DNA of 64,000 nucleotides, from the NCBI GenBank assembly GCA_018714805.1, contig DVMW01000024.1, forward strand, positions 1-64,000. Reading direction: 5' to 3'. Shown in pieces: positions 50,318 to 58,958 of this stretch. The DNA is from Candidatus Fimenecus excrementigallinarum. Lineage in GTDB: Bacteria; Bacillota; Clostridia; Oscillospirales; Acutalibacteraceae. The position numbers and the translations under genes were made by a program. Below the pieces are notes generated by a model. That model saw only the letters and a program-made list of their open reading frames with translations, had not been told where the DNA came from and searched no databases. How positions within the stretch are numbered: the first letter of the stretch is position 1; the number at the start of each line of letters is the position of its first letter.

Positions 50318-51424
50318 ATGCAAATGACTCGTTCAAGAAAAATTTTGGGCACGGCCGAGATTCTGCTCGCCGTCGTGGTCCTGGTCACCGCCGTGGCGCT
50401 GGCGCCGCGGCTTTCCTCTGCGCAGGCGCCGGCCGAAACGCAGGCACCGGCCGAAACGCAGCCGCAATCCGAAACCCAGTCGGCGGCCGCAACGACCGAG
50501 CCGCCCACCGAACCGCCGGAGGTCGGCGACTATACGGTGGAAAACTATATTGTGCTCACAAGCGACGCCGCCATGGAAATGTACTCCGTCGCGCAAAAGC
50601 GGCTGACCGAGTACGGGCAGACCCTTTCCGCGCTCAAGTCCCGCGTGCCGGAAATCAACGTCTATTCGCTGCTCGCGCCCACGCGGATTGCGTTTTACGG
50701 GCCGGAGGCGTACCGCACCGGCGCGCATGACCAGACGCGCGGCATCGGCATCGCCTACGGCGCGATGACCGGCGGCGTTGTGACGGTGGACGCCTATTCC
50801 CATCTTTCCCGCCACACGGACGAATATATCTATTTCCGCACCGACCACCATTGGACCGCGCGCGGCGCGTATTATGCGTATGAGGCGTTCTGCGAGACAG
50901 CGGGGCTCGAATGCAAGCCCCTTTCCGCGCACGAGACCGGGCGGCTCGACGGCTTTGTGGGCAGCATGTACCGCTATACGCACAGCGAGAAGCTGAAAGA
51001 GAACCCGGACTATGTCGAGGTGTTTTACCCCACGGTCGAGGCGAGCGGGCAGTTTTATTCCTCCCCGGCGATGACCGACGGGAAAAACCTGCGCATCATT
51101 TCGACCTCCATCACGGATTCGTCCAGCAAATACATGGCGTTCATCCAGGGCGACAAACCGCTTATCAAGATGACCTCCGCCTGCGGGAGCGACCGGAAAA
51201 TTTTAATGGTCAAGGAATCCTACGGCAACGCCTTCGCGCCGTTTTTGCTGGAGAACTTCGGCGAGGTCTATGTGCTCGACCCGCGCCAGGACGGTGTAAA
51301 GGGGATGAACCTCCCGCAGTTTCTGCGCGACCACGGCATTACCGACGTGCTGGTGCTCAACTACGTGATGGCGCCGTCGAACTCGACCTTTATGAACGCG
51401 TTCAAGGCGATGGTCAACGTCTGA
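50318..51424 (+). CDS. DHHW-family exported protein
   Basis: A 368-aa protein. The N-terminal signal/anchor helix (GTAEILLAVVVLVTAVAL) is followed by a repeated PAETQ linker and an SGNH-hydrolase-like domain. The family name motif is present: YFRTDHHWTARGAYYAY. Later ILMVKESYGNAFAPFLLENF supplies the second conserved block. AlgX/DltD-like relatives modify or bind extracellular polymers, so a wall- or polysaccharide-acyl role is plausible but unproven. It lies 18 nt after the phosphoesterase. Confidence 0.85.
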   Translation: MQMTRSRKILGTAEILLAVVVLVTAVALAPRLSSAQAPAETQAPAETQPQSETQSAAATTEPPTEPPEVGDYTVENYIVLTSDAAMEMYSVAQKRLTEYGQTLSALKSRVPEINVYSLLAPTRIAFYGPEAYRTGAHDQTRGIGIAYGAMTGGVVTVDAYSHLSRHTDEYIYFRTDHHWTARGAYYAYEAFCETAGLECKPLSAHETGRLDGFVGSMYRYTHSEKLKENPDYVEVFYPTVEASGQFYSSPAMTDGKNLRIISTSITDSSSKYMAFIQGDKPLIKMTSACGSDRKILMVKESYGNAFAPFLLENFGEVYVLDPRQDGVKGMNLPQFLRDHGITDVLVLNYVMAPSNSTFMNAFKAMVNV

Positions 51425-51497
51425 CGAAAACAACCGAACACAACGCGTCCCGCGCCCCGAAGCTGCTGCCGAGGGGCGTTTTTGCGCGCTTTTTTGG

Positions 51498-51541
51498 GCG
51501 CAACCGCGGCCTGCAACCCGCCGGTTGCACCCGTTTTTTTG
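51498..51541 (+). terminator. Terminator after the DHHW gene
   Basis: GCAACC / GGTTGC stem (with inner pairing) followed by GTTTTTTT. A weaker GCCCC/GGGGC hairpin with TTTTT precedes it at about 51455-51484. Confidence 0.65.
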
Positions 51542-51678
51542 CGCTGCAAACCGGAATATATGGCGCAACTGCGCCGTTTTCGGTACGATGGGGACGTTCC
51601 GCACGGGAACTGCGGCGCGCGGCCTTCGGACCGCGCGGCAGCGGCTGCGGGAAAAACAGACATAAAGGAGTTGGCCCC

Positions 51679-52632
51679 ATGAAACCGGCAGAGACCACCC
51701 ATTTCGGTATCCAAAGAAAAATCGTTGCGAACATGACCACGGAAAGCTGGGAGCGCATCCCGCACGTGACCTATCTGTATGAACCCGACGTGACCGACCT
51801 GATGCGCGAATACAGACAGCTCAATTTCGACCGCCCGGGGCAGGAAAAAATCAGCGTCAATACGCTGGTTTTAAAGCTCATCTGCGAGGGGCTCAAGGCC
51901 GCGCCCGCCATGAACGCGCACATTCGCTTCGACCGCCGCCTTGTGCGCGGCGAGGTCACAACCTATCGGAATATCGACATTTCCATGCCGATGGTGCTGC
52001 CCAACGGCGAGATGATGACCGTCAATCTGCATGACTTTGAAAACAAAAACTTGGACGAGATGACCGCGTACATCGCCGACGTCTCCCGCCGCGCGGCGAA
52101 TACGGATTTGAACGAAGCCATGTTTGAGGTTTCGCTGGACAACACGCTCACGGCGCTGCGCCGCGGCAAGCTCGGGCAGGCCGTCTGCCGCCTTATCGGC
52201 TCCAAAACCGGCAAGCACAAGGTCCGCACGCTGCACGGGCAGAAAAAGCGCGCGTACGAGGCCATTCCCAAAACGGACCGGCTGACGAAAACGGACCTGA
52301 CGCAGGGTACGGTCACGGTGTCGAACCTCGGCTCTCTGTACCGCGGGCAGCGCGGGGCATGCGCGCTTTTGGAAATCATCCCGCCGCAGGTCGCGGCGTT
52401 CGGCGTGGGCGCGGTGCAGGACAAGCCCGTCGTCGTGCGCGACGCCGCCGGGAACAAGCGGGTGGAGGCGCGGCAGGTGCTGCCCATTTGCATCGCCTTC
52501 GACCACCGCGCGCTCGACTTCGGCGACATCGTGCCGTTTTTGAAAAAGCTCGACGCCGTCCTCGAGCGCCCGCAGGTCATCCACAGCTGGAAGGACCGCG
52601 AAAAGCACGCGCAAAACGCAAAAGAAGCATAA
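51679..52632 (+). CDS. Free-standing E2-type (2-oxoacid dehydrogenase) acyltransferase domain
   Basis: A 317-aa protein made only of the E2 catalytic domain: RKIVANMTTESWERIPHVTYLYEPDVTDL, INTLVLKLICEGLK-like core (here VNTLVLKLICEGLK), ISMPMVLPNG, VTVSNLGSLYRGQRG, and the active-site segment IAFDHRALDFGD. The lipoyl and E1/E3-binding domains of true E2 proteins are missing, and no E1 or E3 gene is near. The usual DHRxxDG reads DHRALDFG: His and Asp are kept, the Gly is displaced. ATG 51679 follows AAAGGAG. It may use a CoA ester directly (CAT-like); function unproven. Confidence 0.85.
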   Translation: MKPAETTHFGIQRKIVANMTTESWERIPHVTYLYEPDVTDLMREYRQLNFDRPGQEKISVNTLVLKLICEGLKAAPAMNAHIRFDRRLVRGEVTTYRNIDISMPMVLPNGEMMTVNLHDFENKNLDEMTAYIADVSRRAANTDLNEAMFEVSLDNTLTALRRGKLGQAVCRLIGSKTGKHKVRTLHGQKKRAYEAIPKTDRLTKTDLTQGTVTVSNLGSLYRGQRGACALLEIIPPQVAAFGVGAVQDKPVVVRDAAGNKRVEARQVLPICIAFDHRALDFGDIVPFLKKLDAVLERPQVIHSWKDREKHAQNAKEA

Positions 52633-52641
52633 ACGGCGGCA

Positions 52642-52668
52642 AAGCCCGGACAAGGTTTGTCCGGGCTT
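52642..52668. terminator. Bidirectional terminator
   Basis: AAGCCCGGACA / TGTCCGGGCTT stem between convergent E2-like and pdaA genes. Confidence 0.9.
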
Positions 52669-52672
52669 CGCT

Positions 52673-53686
52673 TTACGCCGTCGGAAAGTCGCGCAGGGAT
52701 TGGAACACATACCCTTCGCTTCGCGCATAATCGATGATGTCGCCGAGCGCGTTCGCGTTGTCCGGCGAGACCGAGTGCAGCAGCAGAACCGCGCCCGGGT
52801 GCAGGCGCGCCGTCACGGTGTTGAAGGCGTAGTCCGCGCCCTTCTGGTTTTCCAGGTCCCAGTCGGCGTAGGCGACCGACCAGAACACGCTCTGGTAACC
52901 GAGCGAGCCGACAAGGTCAAGCGCACAGTCGGAATATTCCCCCATGGGGAAGCGGAAATACGGTTCGCTGTACCCGAAATTTGTGCGCAGGTAATTGTCC
53001 ATGCCCTGCAGCTCCGCCGCCATGTCGAGCCGTGAAAGCGTCGGGAACGAGGGGTGGCGCACCGAGTGGTTGCCCACGATGTGCCCCTCTGCAATCATCC
53101 GGGCGATAAGCTCCGGCTCGGCCTCCACCTGCGGCAGCGTGCAGAAAAACGCAGCCGGTACGTCCTTTTCCCGAAGCGTGTCGAGGATTTTTTCGGTGTA
53201 CCCGTTTTCGTACCCGCAGTCGAAGGTCAGGTAGAGCGTCTTTTCCGTGCTTTTGGTGTCCAGGCAAAACGCCCGGTAGCCGTTCTCTGCAAAATACCGC
53301 TGGTTCTGCACCGAGGTCGTGTGCGGCTGACCGTCCTTTGCCACGCCGTAGCTGTAGCCGCGCTTTTCGGTGGAAAGCCCGCGCGTGTTTTCGGGGTCCT
53401 CCACCTTAAATTCGCGCAGCGCGAGCGGCGCGAGCCCCGTGTAGGTCTTGCCGTCCTGCAAAACCGGCTCGTCGGCCGCGGCAGGCAGCGGCGTTTCGGC
53501 TGGTGCGGTTTCGGACGCCGCGGGCGCCGTCGAGCCTTCTGCTGCCGGTGCTTCGGCGGAAGGCTCGGGAACCTGCGTGTGCGTGCTGCCAAGCGTCTGT
53601 CCGCCGCCGCAGGCGGCAAGCGTCAAAAGGCAGAGCAGCAGGCAAAGCCCCGCCCCGGCTTTTTTCTGCAGTGCGCCAGGCTTCAT
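52673..53686 (-). CDS. pdaA: PdaA-like peptidoglycan N-acetylmuramic acid deacetylase, lipoprotein form
   Basis: A 337-aa exported protein: lipobox LTLAAC (Cys 26), a ~45-aa Ala/Pro/Glu linker, then a polysaccharide deacetylase domain. The motif-1 TFDCGYENGYTEKIL has Cys where most NodB enzymes have the metal Asp. B. subtilis PdaA likewise lacks that Asp (TFDNGYENGYT), which supports PdaA. Also seen are GNHSVRHPSF, FRFPMGEYS, SVFWSVAYADWD and HPGAVLLLHSVSPDNA. PdaA makes muramic delta-lactam in spore cortex. ATG 53686 overlaps the preceding small gene (ATGA), implying translational coupling. Confidence 0.88.
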   Translation of the reverse strand: MKPGALQKKAGAGLCLLLCLLTLAACGGGQTLGSTHTQVPEPSAEAPAAEGSTAPAASETAPAETPLPAAADEPVLQDGKTYTGLAPLALREFKVEDPENTRGLSTEKRGYSYGVAKDGQPHTTSVQNQRYFAENGYRAFCLDTKSTEKTLYLTFDCGYENGYTEKILDTLREKDVPAAFFCTLPQVEAEPELIARMIAEGHIVGNHSVRHPSFPTLSRLDMAAELQGMDNYLRTNFGYSEPYFRFPMGEYSDCALDLVGSLGYQSVFWSVAYADWDLENQKGADYAFNTVTARLHPGAVLLLHSVSPDNANALGDIIDYARSEGYVFQSLRDFPTA

Positions 53687-53868
53687 TTCATCATCGTCTG
53701 GACGCTGTCGACCAGATTTGTCAGGGTGTTGACGGCCTTTTTCGCCGTTTTTTTCGCCTTGCGCTTGGCCGAGCCGCCGCGTACCATGCCGCCGACCATG
53801 GCGACGGCGCTGCCGACGGCAAGGCTGACGCCGACGGCCTTCATGGCGGATTGCATCGATGCTTGCAT
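53683..53868 (-). CDS. Small membrane-associated basic protein, coupled to pdaA
   Basis: A 61-aa protein: MQASMQSAMKAVGVSLAVG, a Gly/Ala/Val hydrophobic segment (about 12-30), then GGSAKRKAKKTAKKAV and a hydrophobic end VDSVQTMMK. It resembles small YtxH-like or envelope-associated proteins in layout only. ATG 53868 has AAAGGAGAG upstream. Its stop overlaps the pdaA start, so it probably serves in coupled expression and possibly in the same sporulation process. Confidence 0.7.
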   Translation of the reverse strand: MQASMQSAMKAVGVSLAVGSAVAMVGGMVRGGSAKRKAKKTAKKAVNTLTNLVDSVQTMMK

Positions 53869-53981
53869 TTGGGTCTCTCCTTTCGGTTTTTTGCCGTGCT
53901 TTTTCAATAGAAAAGCCGGCAAGCTTAGTTTGCGCAGCCGCCCGGCAAATAGAAGTGCAAAATTTTGAAAAATCGGCGCGC

Positions 53982-54010
53982 TTTACTTTTTTTAAAAAAG
54001 CGCGTATAAT
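53982..54010 (+). promoter_or_regulatory. trmL promoter
   Basis: TTTACT (53982-53987), 17-bp spacer, TATAAT (54005-54010). Confidence 0.75.
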
Positions 54011-54043
54011 AGCGCCCGGTGACAAGCGAAAGGGGATGTGCGC

Positions 54044-54547
54044 GTGGCGCTGAATATCGTGTTGGTCGAGCCGGAAATCCCGCAGAACACCGGCAACATC
54101 GCCCGCACCTGCGCGGCGACGGGCGCGCGGCTGCATTTGGTCGGGCCGATGGGCTTTACCGTTGACGACCGCAAGCTCAAGCGCGCGGGGCTCGACTACT
54201 GGCGGCTTTTGGACATTACCTATTACGACAGCCTGCGCGAATTTCTGGAAAAAACGCCGCAGCAAAAGAATTTTTTCTTTTTCACGACGAAGGGCAAGCA
54301 CATCTATTCGGACCTTGCCTATCCCGAGGACGCCTACCTGTTTTTCGGCAAGGAGACGGCGGGGCTGCCCGAGTGGCTGCTGCACGAGAACCCCGACTTC
54401 TGCGCCAGGCTGCCGATGCTCGACGACGCGCGCGCCCGGTCCTTGAACCTGTCCAACACCGTCGCCGTCGCCGTGTACGAGGTCCTGCGGCAATGGGGCT
54501 TCCCGCGGCTTTTGTGCGAAGGGCATTTACGCGAATATGACGATTGA
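54044..54547 (+). CDS. trmL: tRNA (cytidine/uridine-34-2'-O)-methyltransferase
   Basis: A ~167-aa SPOUT enzyme methylating the wobble ribose of tRNA-Leu. Knot motifs: LVEPEIPQNTGNIARTCAATGARLHLVGP, LFFGKETAGLPEWLL and PMLDDARARSLNLSNTVAVAVYEVLRQ. I prefer GTG 54044, 8 nt after AAAGGGG; the GTG at 54038 is too close to that site. It is followed directly by a terminator overlapping its stop. Confidence 0.95.
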   Translation: MALNIVLVEPEIPQNTGNIARTCAATGARLHLVGPMGFTVDDRKLKRAGLDYWRLLDITYYDSLREFLEKTPQQKNFFFFTTKGKHIYSDLAYPEDAYLFFGKETAGLPEWLLHENPDFCARLPMLDDARARSLNLSNTVAVAVYEVLRQWGFPRLLCEGHLREYDD

Positions 54548-54576
54548 AAAACGCTCCGGGTGTTCCGGAGCGTTTT
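54547..54576. terminator. Bidirectional terminator after trmL
   Basis: AAAACGCTCCGG / CCGGAGCGTTTT stem between the convergent trmL and alpha-glucosidase genes. Confidence 0.9.
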
Positions 54577-54587
54577 CGTATGGCGGC

Positions 54588-56258
54588 TTACTCGAATACG
54601 TACACCCGCGCTTCGTACGGGCGCATGGGGCAGACGTGCGCCTTGCCGGGCGCGTCTTGGTAGTTGCACAGCGCCAGCTTCCCCTTGGTCAAATCAAAGC
54701 CGTCCGGCACGCGGAACGTGCGCGTCTCCTCGGCAAAGGAGCAGATGACAAGCGCCTTGCGGCCCTCGTATTCGCGCTCGTAGCAGTAGAAGTCCGTGCT
54801 GTTGTGGTCGTGCTCTTTGTAGCTGCCGTAGATGAACAGCTTATCCGCCTGGCGAACGGCAAGGAGCTTGCGGTAATAGTGGAGGATGGAATCCGGGTCC
54901 GCCTCGGCCTCGGCGACGTTAATCTCCTTGTAGCTCGGCGCAACGCCGAACCACGGCTCCACCGTCGAAAAGCCCGCGTAGTCGCTCGCGTCCCACTGCA
55001 CCGGCGTGCGCGCGTTTTCGCGGCTGGTGCGGTTGGCAATCTTGAGATACGCCGCGTCCGAAAACCCGAATTTCTTAAAGATTTGCGCGTTGTTGAAGGT
55101 CACGACGTCCTTGAACTGGTCGAGCCGGTCGAGGTGGTTGTTAATCATCCCGATTTCCTGCCCCTGGTAAATGAACGGCGTGCCGCTCTGGAAATAGCAC
55201 ATCGTCGCCAGCATCTTGCCGCTTTCCTTGCGAAACTTTTCGCTGCCGTAGCGGCTGATGATGCGCGGGTGGTCGTGGTTCTCGAGATACAGCGCGTTCC
55301 ACGACTTGCCGTACAGGTCCTCCTGCCAGCGCGTGAACGCCTTTTTCATTTTTTTCAGGCTGAAGGGGACGGCGATGGTGTCGGTCATAAAGCAGTCCGC
55401 CTGCATATGGTCGAAGCTAATCATCATGTCGAGCTCCCGGTCGTCGCCGGCGGTAAAGGCCAGCGCGTCCTTGGAATTCGTCATCGGCGATTCGCCGACC
55501 ATGAAGCAGTCGTAGTCCTTGCAAATGGCCTTGCGGAACTGCGTGAGGTATTCGTGGATGTGCGGGCCCTTGTTGTAGTGCTCAATGCCCGTTGCAATCG
55601 GCAGCGGGAAGCCGTTGGGCAGGCCCTCGCGCTTGGAGATGAAGGTGATGACGTCCTCGCGGAAGCCGTCCACGCCCATATCCAGCCAGAAGCGCATGAT
55701 GTTGATGACCTCTTCGCGCACCTTCGGGTTGTCCATGTTGAGGTCGGGCTGCTTTTTGGCAAAGACGTGCAGGTAATATTCCCCGCGCACGTCGTCATAC
55801 TCCCACGCGCCGCCCTCAAAGGTCGACAGCCAGTTGTTGGGCGGCTTCTTGCCGTCTTTGCCTTTACCTTTGCGCCAGATGTAATAGTCGCGGTACGGGT
55901 TGTCGTCGCCGCCCTTGCGGCTTTCCCGGAACCACATATGCTCGTCGGAGGTGTGGTTGACGACCAGGTCCATGAGCACCTTCATCCCGCGCGCGTGCGC
56001 GCCGTCGAGCACCTGCTTGAACAAATCCAAATCGCCGTAATCGGGCGAAATGCTGCGGTAGTCGGCAATGTCGTAGCCGTAGTCGGCGTTCGGCGAGGGG
56101 TACAGCGGCGAAAACCAGATGGCCGTCGCCCCGAGGCTTTTGATGTAGTCGAGCTTGTCGAGCACGCCCACAAGGTCGCCTATCCCGTCGCCGTTGCCGT
56201 CCTTAAAGGAGCGCGGCCAAATTTGATAGATGACCGCCTCTTTGTACCAATCCGACAT
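54588..56258 (-). CDS. malL: GH13 alpha-glucosidase (oligo-1,6-glucosidase type)
   Basis: A 556-aa cytosolic enzyme releasing glucose from isomalto- or malto-oligosaccharides. Starts WYKEAVIYQIWPRSFKDGNGDGIGDL (calcium loop DGNGDGIGD). It has LMDLVVNHTSDEH, the nucleophile Asp in GVDGFREDVI, the acid/base Glu in FMVGESP and the transition-state Asp in LENHDHPR. The segment GTPFIYQGQEIGMIN is typical of MalL/DexB. Specificity between alpha-1,6 and alpha-1,4 is not resolved. ATG 56258 follows GGAGAG; the open frame extends 14 codons further without homology. Confidence 0.94.
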   Translation of the reverse strand: MSDWYKEAVIYQIWPRSFKDGNGDGIGDLVGVLDKLDYIKSLGATAIWFSPLYPSPNADYGYDIADYRSISPDYGDLDLFKQVLDGAHARGMKVLMDLVVNHTSDEHMWFRESRKGGDDNPYRDYYIWRKGKGKDGKKPPNNWLSTFEGGAWEYDDVRGEYYLHVFAKKQPDLNMDNPKVREEVINIMRFWLDMGVDGFREDVITFISKREGLPNGFPLPIATGIEHYNKGPHIHEYLTQFRKAICKDYDCFMVGESPMTNSKDALAFTAGDDRELDMMISFDHMQADCFMTDTIAVPFSLKKMKKAFTRWQEDLYGKSWNALYLENHDHPRIISRYGSEKFRKESGKMLATMCYFQSGTPFIYQGQEIGMINNHLDRLDQFKDVVTFNNAQIFKKFGFSDAAYLKIANRTSRENARTPVQWDASDYAGFSTVEPWFGVAPSYKEINVAEAEADPDSILHYYRKLLAVRQADKLFIYGSYKEHDHNSTDFYCYEREYEGRKALVICSFAEETRTFRVPDGFDLTKGKLALCNYQDAPGKAHVCPMRPYEARVYVFE

Positions 56259-56290
56259 ATCGTTCTCTCCTTTTTGGCTGAATTTTCTAT

Positions 56291-56319
56291 ATCGTACCAC
56301 ATTTTTTTATGAAAAACAA
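56291..56319 (-). promoter_or_regulatory. malL promoter
   Basis: Minus strand TTGTTT (56314-56319), 17-bp spacer, TACGAT (56291-56296). Confidence 0.65.
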
Positions 56320-56455
56320 TGGGGGCGACAGGATTTTTCCGCGTTTTGCGCGCGCCGAACGCCCGGTTCTGCACACTAAGGGAAAAAGTGTACGGCTTTT
56401 TGTCATTCTACACAATTTGCGCAAAAAAACCGGGATGACTTTTCGAAAATTGCGG

Positions 56456-56484
56456 TTGTACTTTTCCGAAAAAAGTGCTACAAT
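56456..56484 (+). promoter_or_regulatory. V/A-ATPase operon promoter
   Basis: TTGTAC (56456-56461), 17-bp spacer, TACAAT (56479-56484), about 70 nt before the first gene. Confidence 0.75.
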
Positions 56485-56556
56485 CAGTTCTTAATTAGAT
56501 GCATTTGACCGCCGTGCCGGCACCGACGGTACGGCGGCATACGGGAGGGCTTTTGC

Positions 56557-56871
56557 ATGGAAAACGCGCTGAATATGATTGTGGAAGCCGACCGCGCGGC
56601 CCGCGACCGCGTGGCCCAGGCGCGCGCCCGCCGCGAAGCGCTGACGACGGCGCTCGCCGAGCAGAAAACGGCCATCGACGCCGCGCACGACGAAAAGGCG
56701 CAGGCGCAGATTGACGCGGCGCGTCGGCAGAAGGCGGAAAAGCTCGCCGCCGCGAGCCGGCAGATTGAGGAGCGGGAAGCGCGCGTGGCCAAAGCGCTGG
56801 ACGCGCGGTTTGCCGCCGGGCACAAGGCGTGGGAGGACGCGTTTTTCGAGGCCGCCGTCCAAAACGACTGA
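56557..56871 (+). CDS. V/A-type ATPase peripheral stalk subunit G/H
   Basis: A 104-aa, almost wholly helical, charged protein (MIVEADRAARDRVAQARARRE ... KAEKLAAASRQIEEREARVAKAL) forming a coiled coil, as expected of the G (H) stalk that pairs with subunit E. Its length and its place as the first gene of the operon fit. ATG 56557 follows GGGAGGG. Sequence is low in specific motifs, so assignment rests partly on context. Confidence 0.8.
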   Translation: MENALNMIVEADRAARDRVAQARARREALTTALAEQKTAIDAAHDEKAQAQIDAARRQKAEKLAAASRQIEEREARVAKALDARFAAGHKAWEDAFFEAAVQND

Positions 56872-56908
56872 AGCGGGGGAAAGGAAAAAAGCGGAAAGGA
56901 GCGGGCGC

Positions 56909-57961
56909 ATGAAAAAGATTGCAAGCCTTTCGGCGGGCGCGCTGACAGCCAAGGCGCACGCCATGTACGGCGAAATCCTGGGCGACGACGCCTACCGGGA
57001 AATGCTCGGCTGCCACAGCATTTCGGAGCTCGCCGCTTTTCTGCGCGACCGCACGGCGTATGCGTCGGTGTTTTCCGACCTTGCCCGCGCGCGCATCCAC
57101 CGCGCCCGGTTCGAGGCGCTGGTGCGCAAATATTCGATGACGCGCATTGCGTCGCTTGCCGCCGCGGAAAAGGCGCTCGGCGGCTCGCTTTACAAGACCC
57201 TGATAATGGATTACGACGCCGAGCTGCTTATCACCTGCGCCGAATACCTGGGCTCGGAGGGCGTCGGCGAGTCCATGCAGTTTGTTCCCGACTTTTTCCG
57301 CCGCAATTCGGAGCTGGACGCCGAAGCGCTTTACCGCGCGCGCAACATGGACGAGATGGACGCCGCGCTCGAGGGCACGCCGTATGAGCGGCTTTTGGAC
57401 GGGTTTCGCGCGGGCGCGCCGTTTTCCGTGCGCGCGTACGAGCTTTTGGTCGACGAATGCGTCAACACCAGAAGCGAGGCGCTCATTCGCGAGCAGTATA
57501 CCGGCGAAACGCGCAAGGCGCTGCTTGCCCATCTGCGTATGCGCGCGGACATGAAAACGGTGGAAAGCCTGTACCGCATGAAAACCTATTACCCGCAGGC
57601 GGATATGCGCCGCACCGGGGTGCTGTCCAATACCGTGACCGCCTTTACACCGACCGAGCGCAACGCGCTGCTGGAAAGCGCGGACGTGCCCGCCCTGACC
57701 GAGACGCTGCGGCATACGGTCTACGGCAAGGCGGCGGCGCTGTTTTCCGACGGCGTGATTGAGCACAAAACGGGCGAGGCGCAGCTTTTGGCCTGCACGC
57801 ACGCGCTGCGGTACTCGACCGTGCCGCAGATGGTGCTGATGGGCTTTGTCGGCATCCAGCAAAACGAGATGCACAACCTGATTCATATCGCGGAAGGGCT
57901 TCGCTACGGGCTTGCGCCCGAGGAAATCGGCGCCTTTCTGGTGACCAGGGCGCGCGTGTGA
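56909..57961 (+). CDS. V/A-type ATPase subunit C (central socket)
   Basis: A 350-aa helical protein of the V0d/AC39 family that links the central rotor to the membrane ring. Features: AGALTAKAHAMYGEILGDDAYREML, SELAAFLRDRTAY, RYSTVPQMVLMGFVGIQQNEMHNLIHIAEGLRYG, the last being the typical C-terminal ExxNL. ATG 56909 lies 38 nt after the stop of the G gene, with GGAAAGGAG upstream. Confidence 0.9.
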   Translation: MKKIASLSAGALTAKAHAMYGEILGDDAYREMLGCHSISELAAFLRDRTAYASVFSDLARARIHRARFEALVRKYSMTRIASLAAAEKALGGSLYKTLIMDYDAELLITCAEYLGSEGVGESMQFVPDFFRRNSELDAEALYRARNMDEMDAALEGTPYERLLDGFRAGAPFSVRAYELLVDECVNTRSEALIREQYTGETRKALLAHLRMRADMKTVESLYRMKTYYPQADMRRTGVLSNTVTAFTPTERNALLESADVPALTETLRHTVYGKAAALFSDGVIEHKTGEAQLLACTHALRYSTVPQMVLMGFVGIQQNEMHNLIHIAEGLRYGLAPEEIGAFLVTRARV

Positions 57962-57976
57962 GAGGGAGGGCGGCTT

Positions 57977-58921
57977 ATGAGAAAAAAGAAATTTGCAGTC
58001 CTCAGGCTGCTTGCCGACGCTTCGGAAATCGACGCGGCCTGCCGGGCCCTGCTGCAATGCGGCTTTTGTCCGCAGTTTGACAGAGAAACCCCGGCGGCGT
58101 CTTACGGCGCCGAGCGAGGGGACGGCGGGGAAAACCCCTACGCCGCCGCGCTCTCCCGCCTGCAATTCGTGCTGCATACCGCGGGGCAGGCACCCCTGCC
58201 GGCCGATATGTTCGCCGACCTGCCGGGGGACTGGCGTGAAAAAACCGACGCGCTTTACCGCACGTGCCGGGCGCTGCAGACCGAAAAGACCCAGCTGCAG
58301 GAGCAGGCGGAGGCCTGCGTACAGGGGCAGAAAAAGCTGGAGCTGTTCGGCGACTTGCCGGTGGATTTGCAGGACGTGGCGGAGTGCGCGTTTATCCGTG
58401 TCCGGTTCGGGCACCTGCCCGCGGAAAGCTACCGGCGGATGCAGGCGCTGTACGGGGACGACCCCTATGTAGAATTTTTCCCCTCCTTTTTTGACCGCGA
58501 CGAAATATACGGGATGTATTTTGCACCGCGCGACCGGGCGGAGCGCATCGACGCGATTTTCGCCTCGATGCTGTTTGAACCGATTGCGATTCCCTCGCTG
58601 TCGGGCAGCACCGCCCAAATCGGCGTGGAATTTGAACGCAGCCTGCAAATTCTGGAAACGGAGCTTGCCGACGTGGGACGGCGGCTGGACGCGTTTTTTG
58701 CCCGGGAAAAGGAAACGGCCTGCGCGCTGTACGCCGCGCTCGCCGGCGCGGAAAGGCTGCTTGCGCTGCGGGCCTACGCAACGCGCTGCAAAGACGCCTA
58801 TATTTTGACCGGGCTGCTTCCGGCGGACCGTCTGCAGGCGCTTCTGGACGCGCTTGCGCCCTGCCGAAGCGTTTATGTGGTCCAAACGGGCAGCGTCAGG
58901 CAGCGTCCCGCAACGGCCTGA
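57977..58921 (+). CDS. Free-standing paralogue of the subunit I N-terminal domain
   Basis: A 314-aa soluble protein homologous to the first half of the subunit I encoded next. Parallel motifs are FIRVRFGHLPAESYRRMQ (vs FVKVRFGHMPKESAERLQ) and YGMYFAPRDRAERIDAIFASMLFEP (vs WGVYFAPVDRLDEVDGIFAFLLFEP). It stops where the membrane domain should begin. No TM helices are seen and the frame ends cleanly with its own stop. It has a ribosome site (GAGGGAGGG) and intact reading frame, so it is unlikely to be a decaying duplicate. In subunit I this domain is the collar arm that binds the E-G stalks; a second copy could serve another stalk or regulate assembly (inference). Confidence 0.85.
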   Translation: MRKKKFAVLRLLADASEIDAACRALLQCGFCPQFDRETPAASYGAERGDGGENPYAAALSRLQFVLHTAGQAPLPADMFADLPGDWREKTDALYRTCRALQTEKTQLQEQAEACVQGQKKLELFGDLPVDLQDVAECAFIRVRFGHLPAESYRRMQALYGDDPYVEFFPSFFDRDEIYGMYFAPRDRAERIDAIFASMLFEPIAIPSLSGSTAQIGVEFERSLQILETELADVGRRLDAFFAREKETACALYAALAGAERLLALRAYATRCKDAYILTGLLPADRLQALLDALAPCRSVYVVQTGSVRQRPATA

Positions 58922-58958
58922 GCCTTTTGTAAAAATCTTCTAAGAAAAAGGAGATACC

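Noticed and set aside
54537-56312. 591-codon plus-strand open frame opposite malL
   Set aside because: Val/Arg/His-rich shadow; all GH13 motifs are on the minus strand.
56495-58885. 796-codon minus-strand open frame opposite the ATPase G, C and I-like genes
   Set aside because: Shadow of three real plus-strand genes with proper ribosome sites.
57977-58921. Subunit I-like gene as a pseudogene of ntpI
   Set aside because: Clean frame, own ribosome site and stop, strong divergence from ntpI with motifs kept; no frameshift into a membrane domain is seen downstream.
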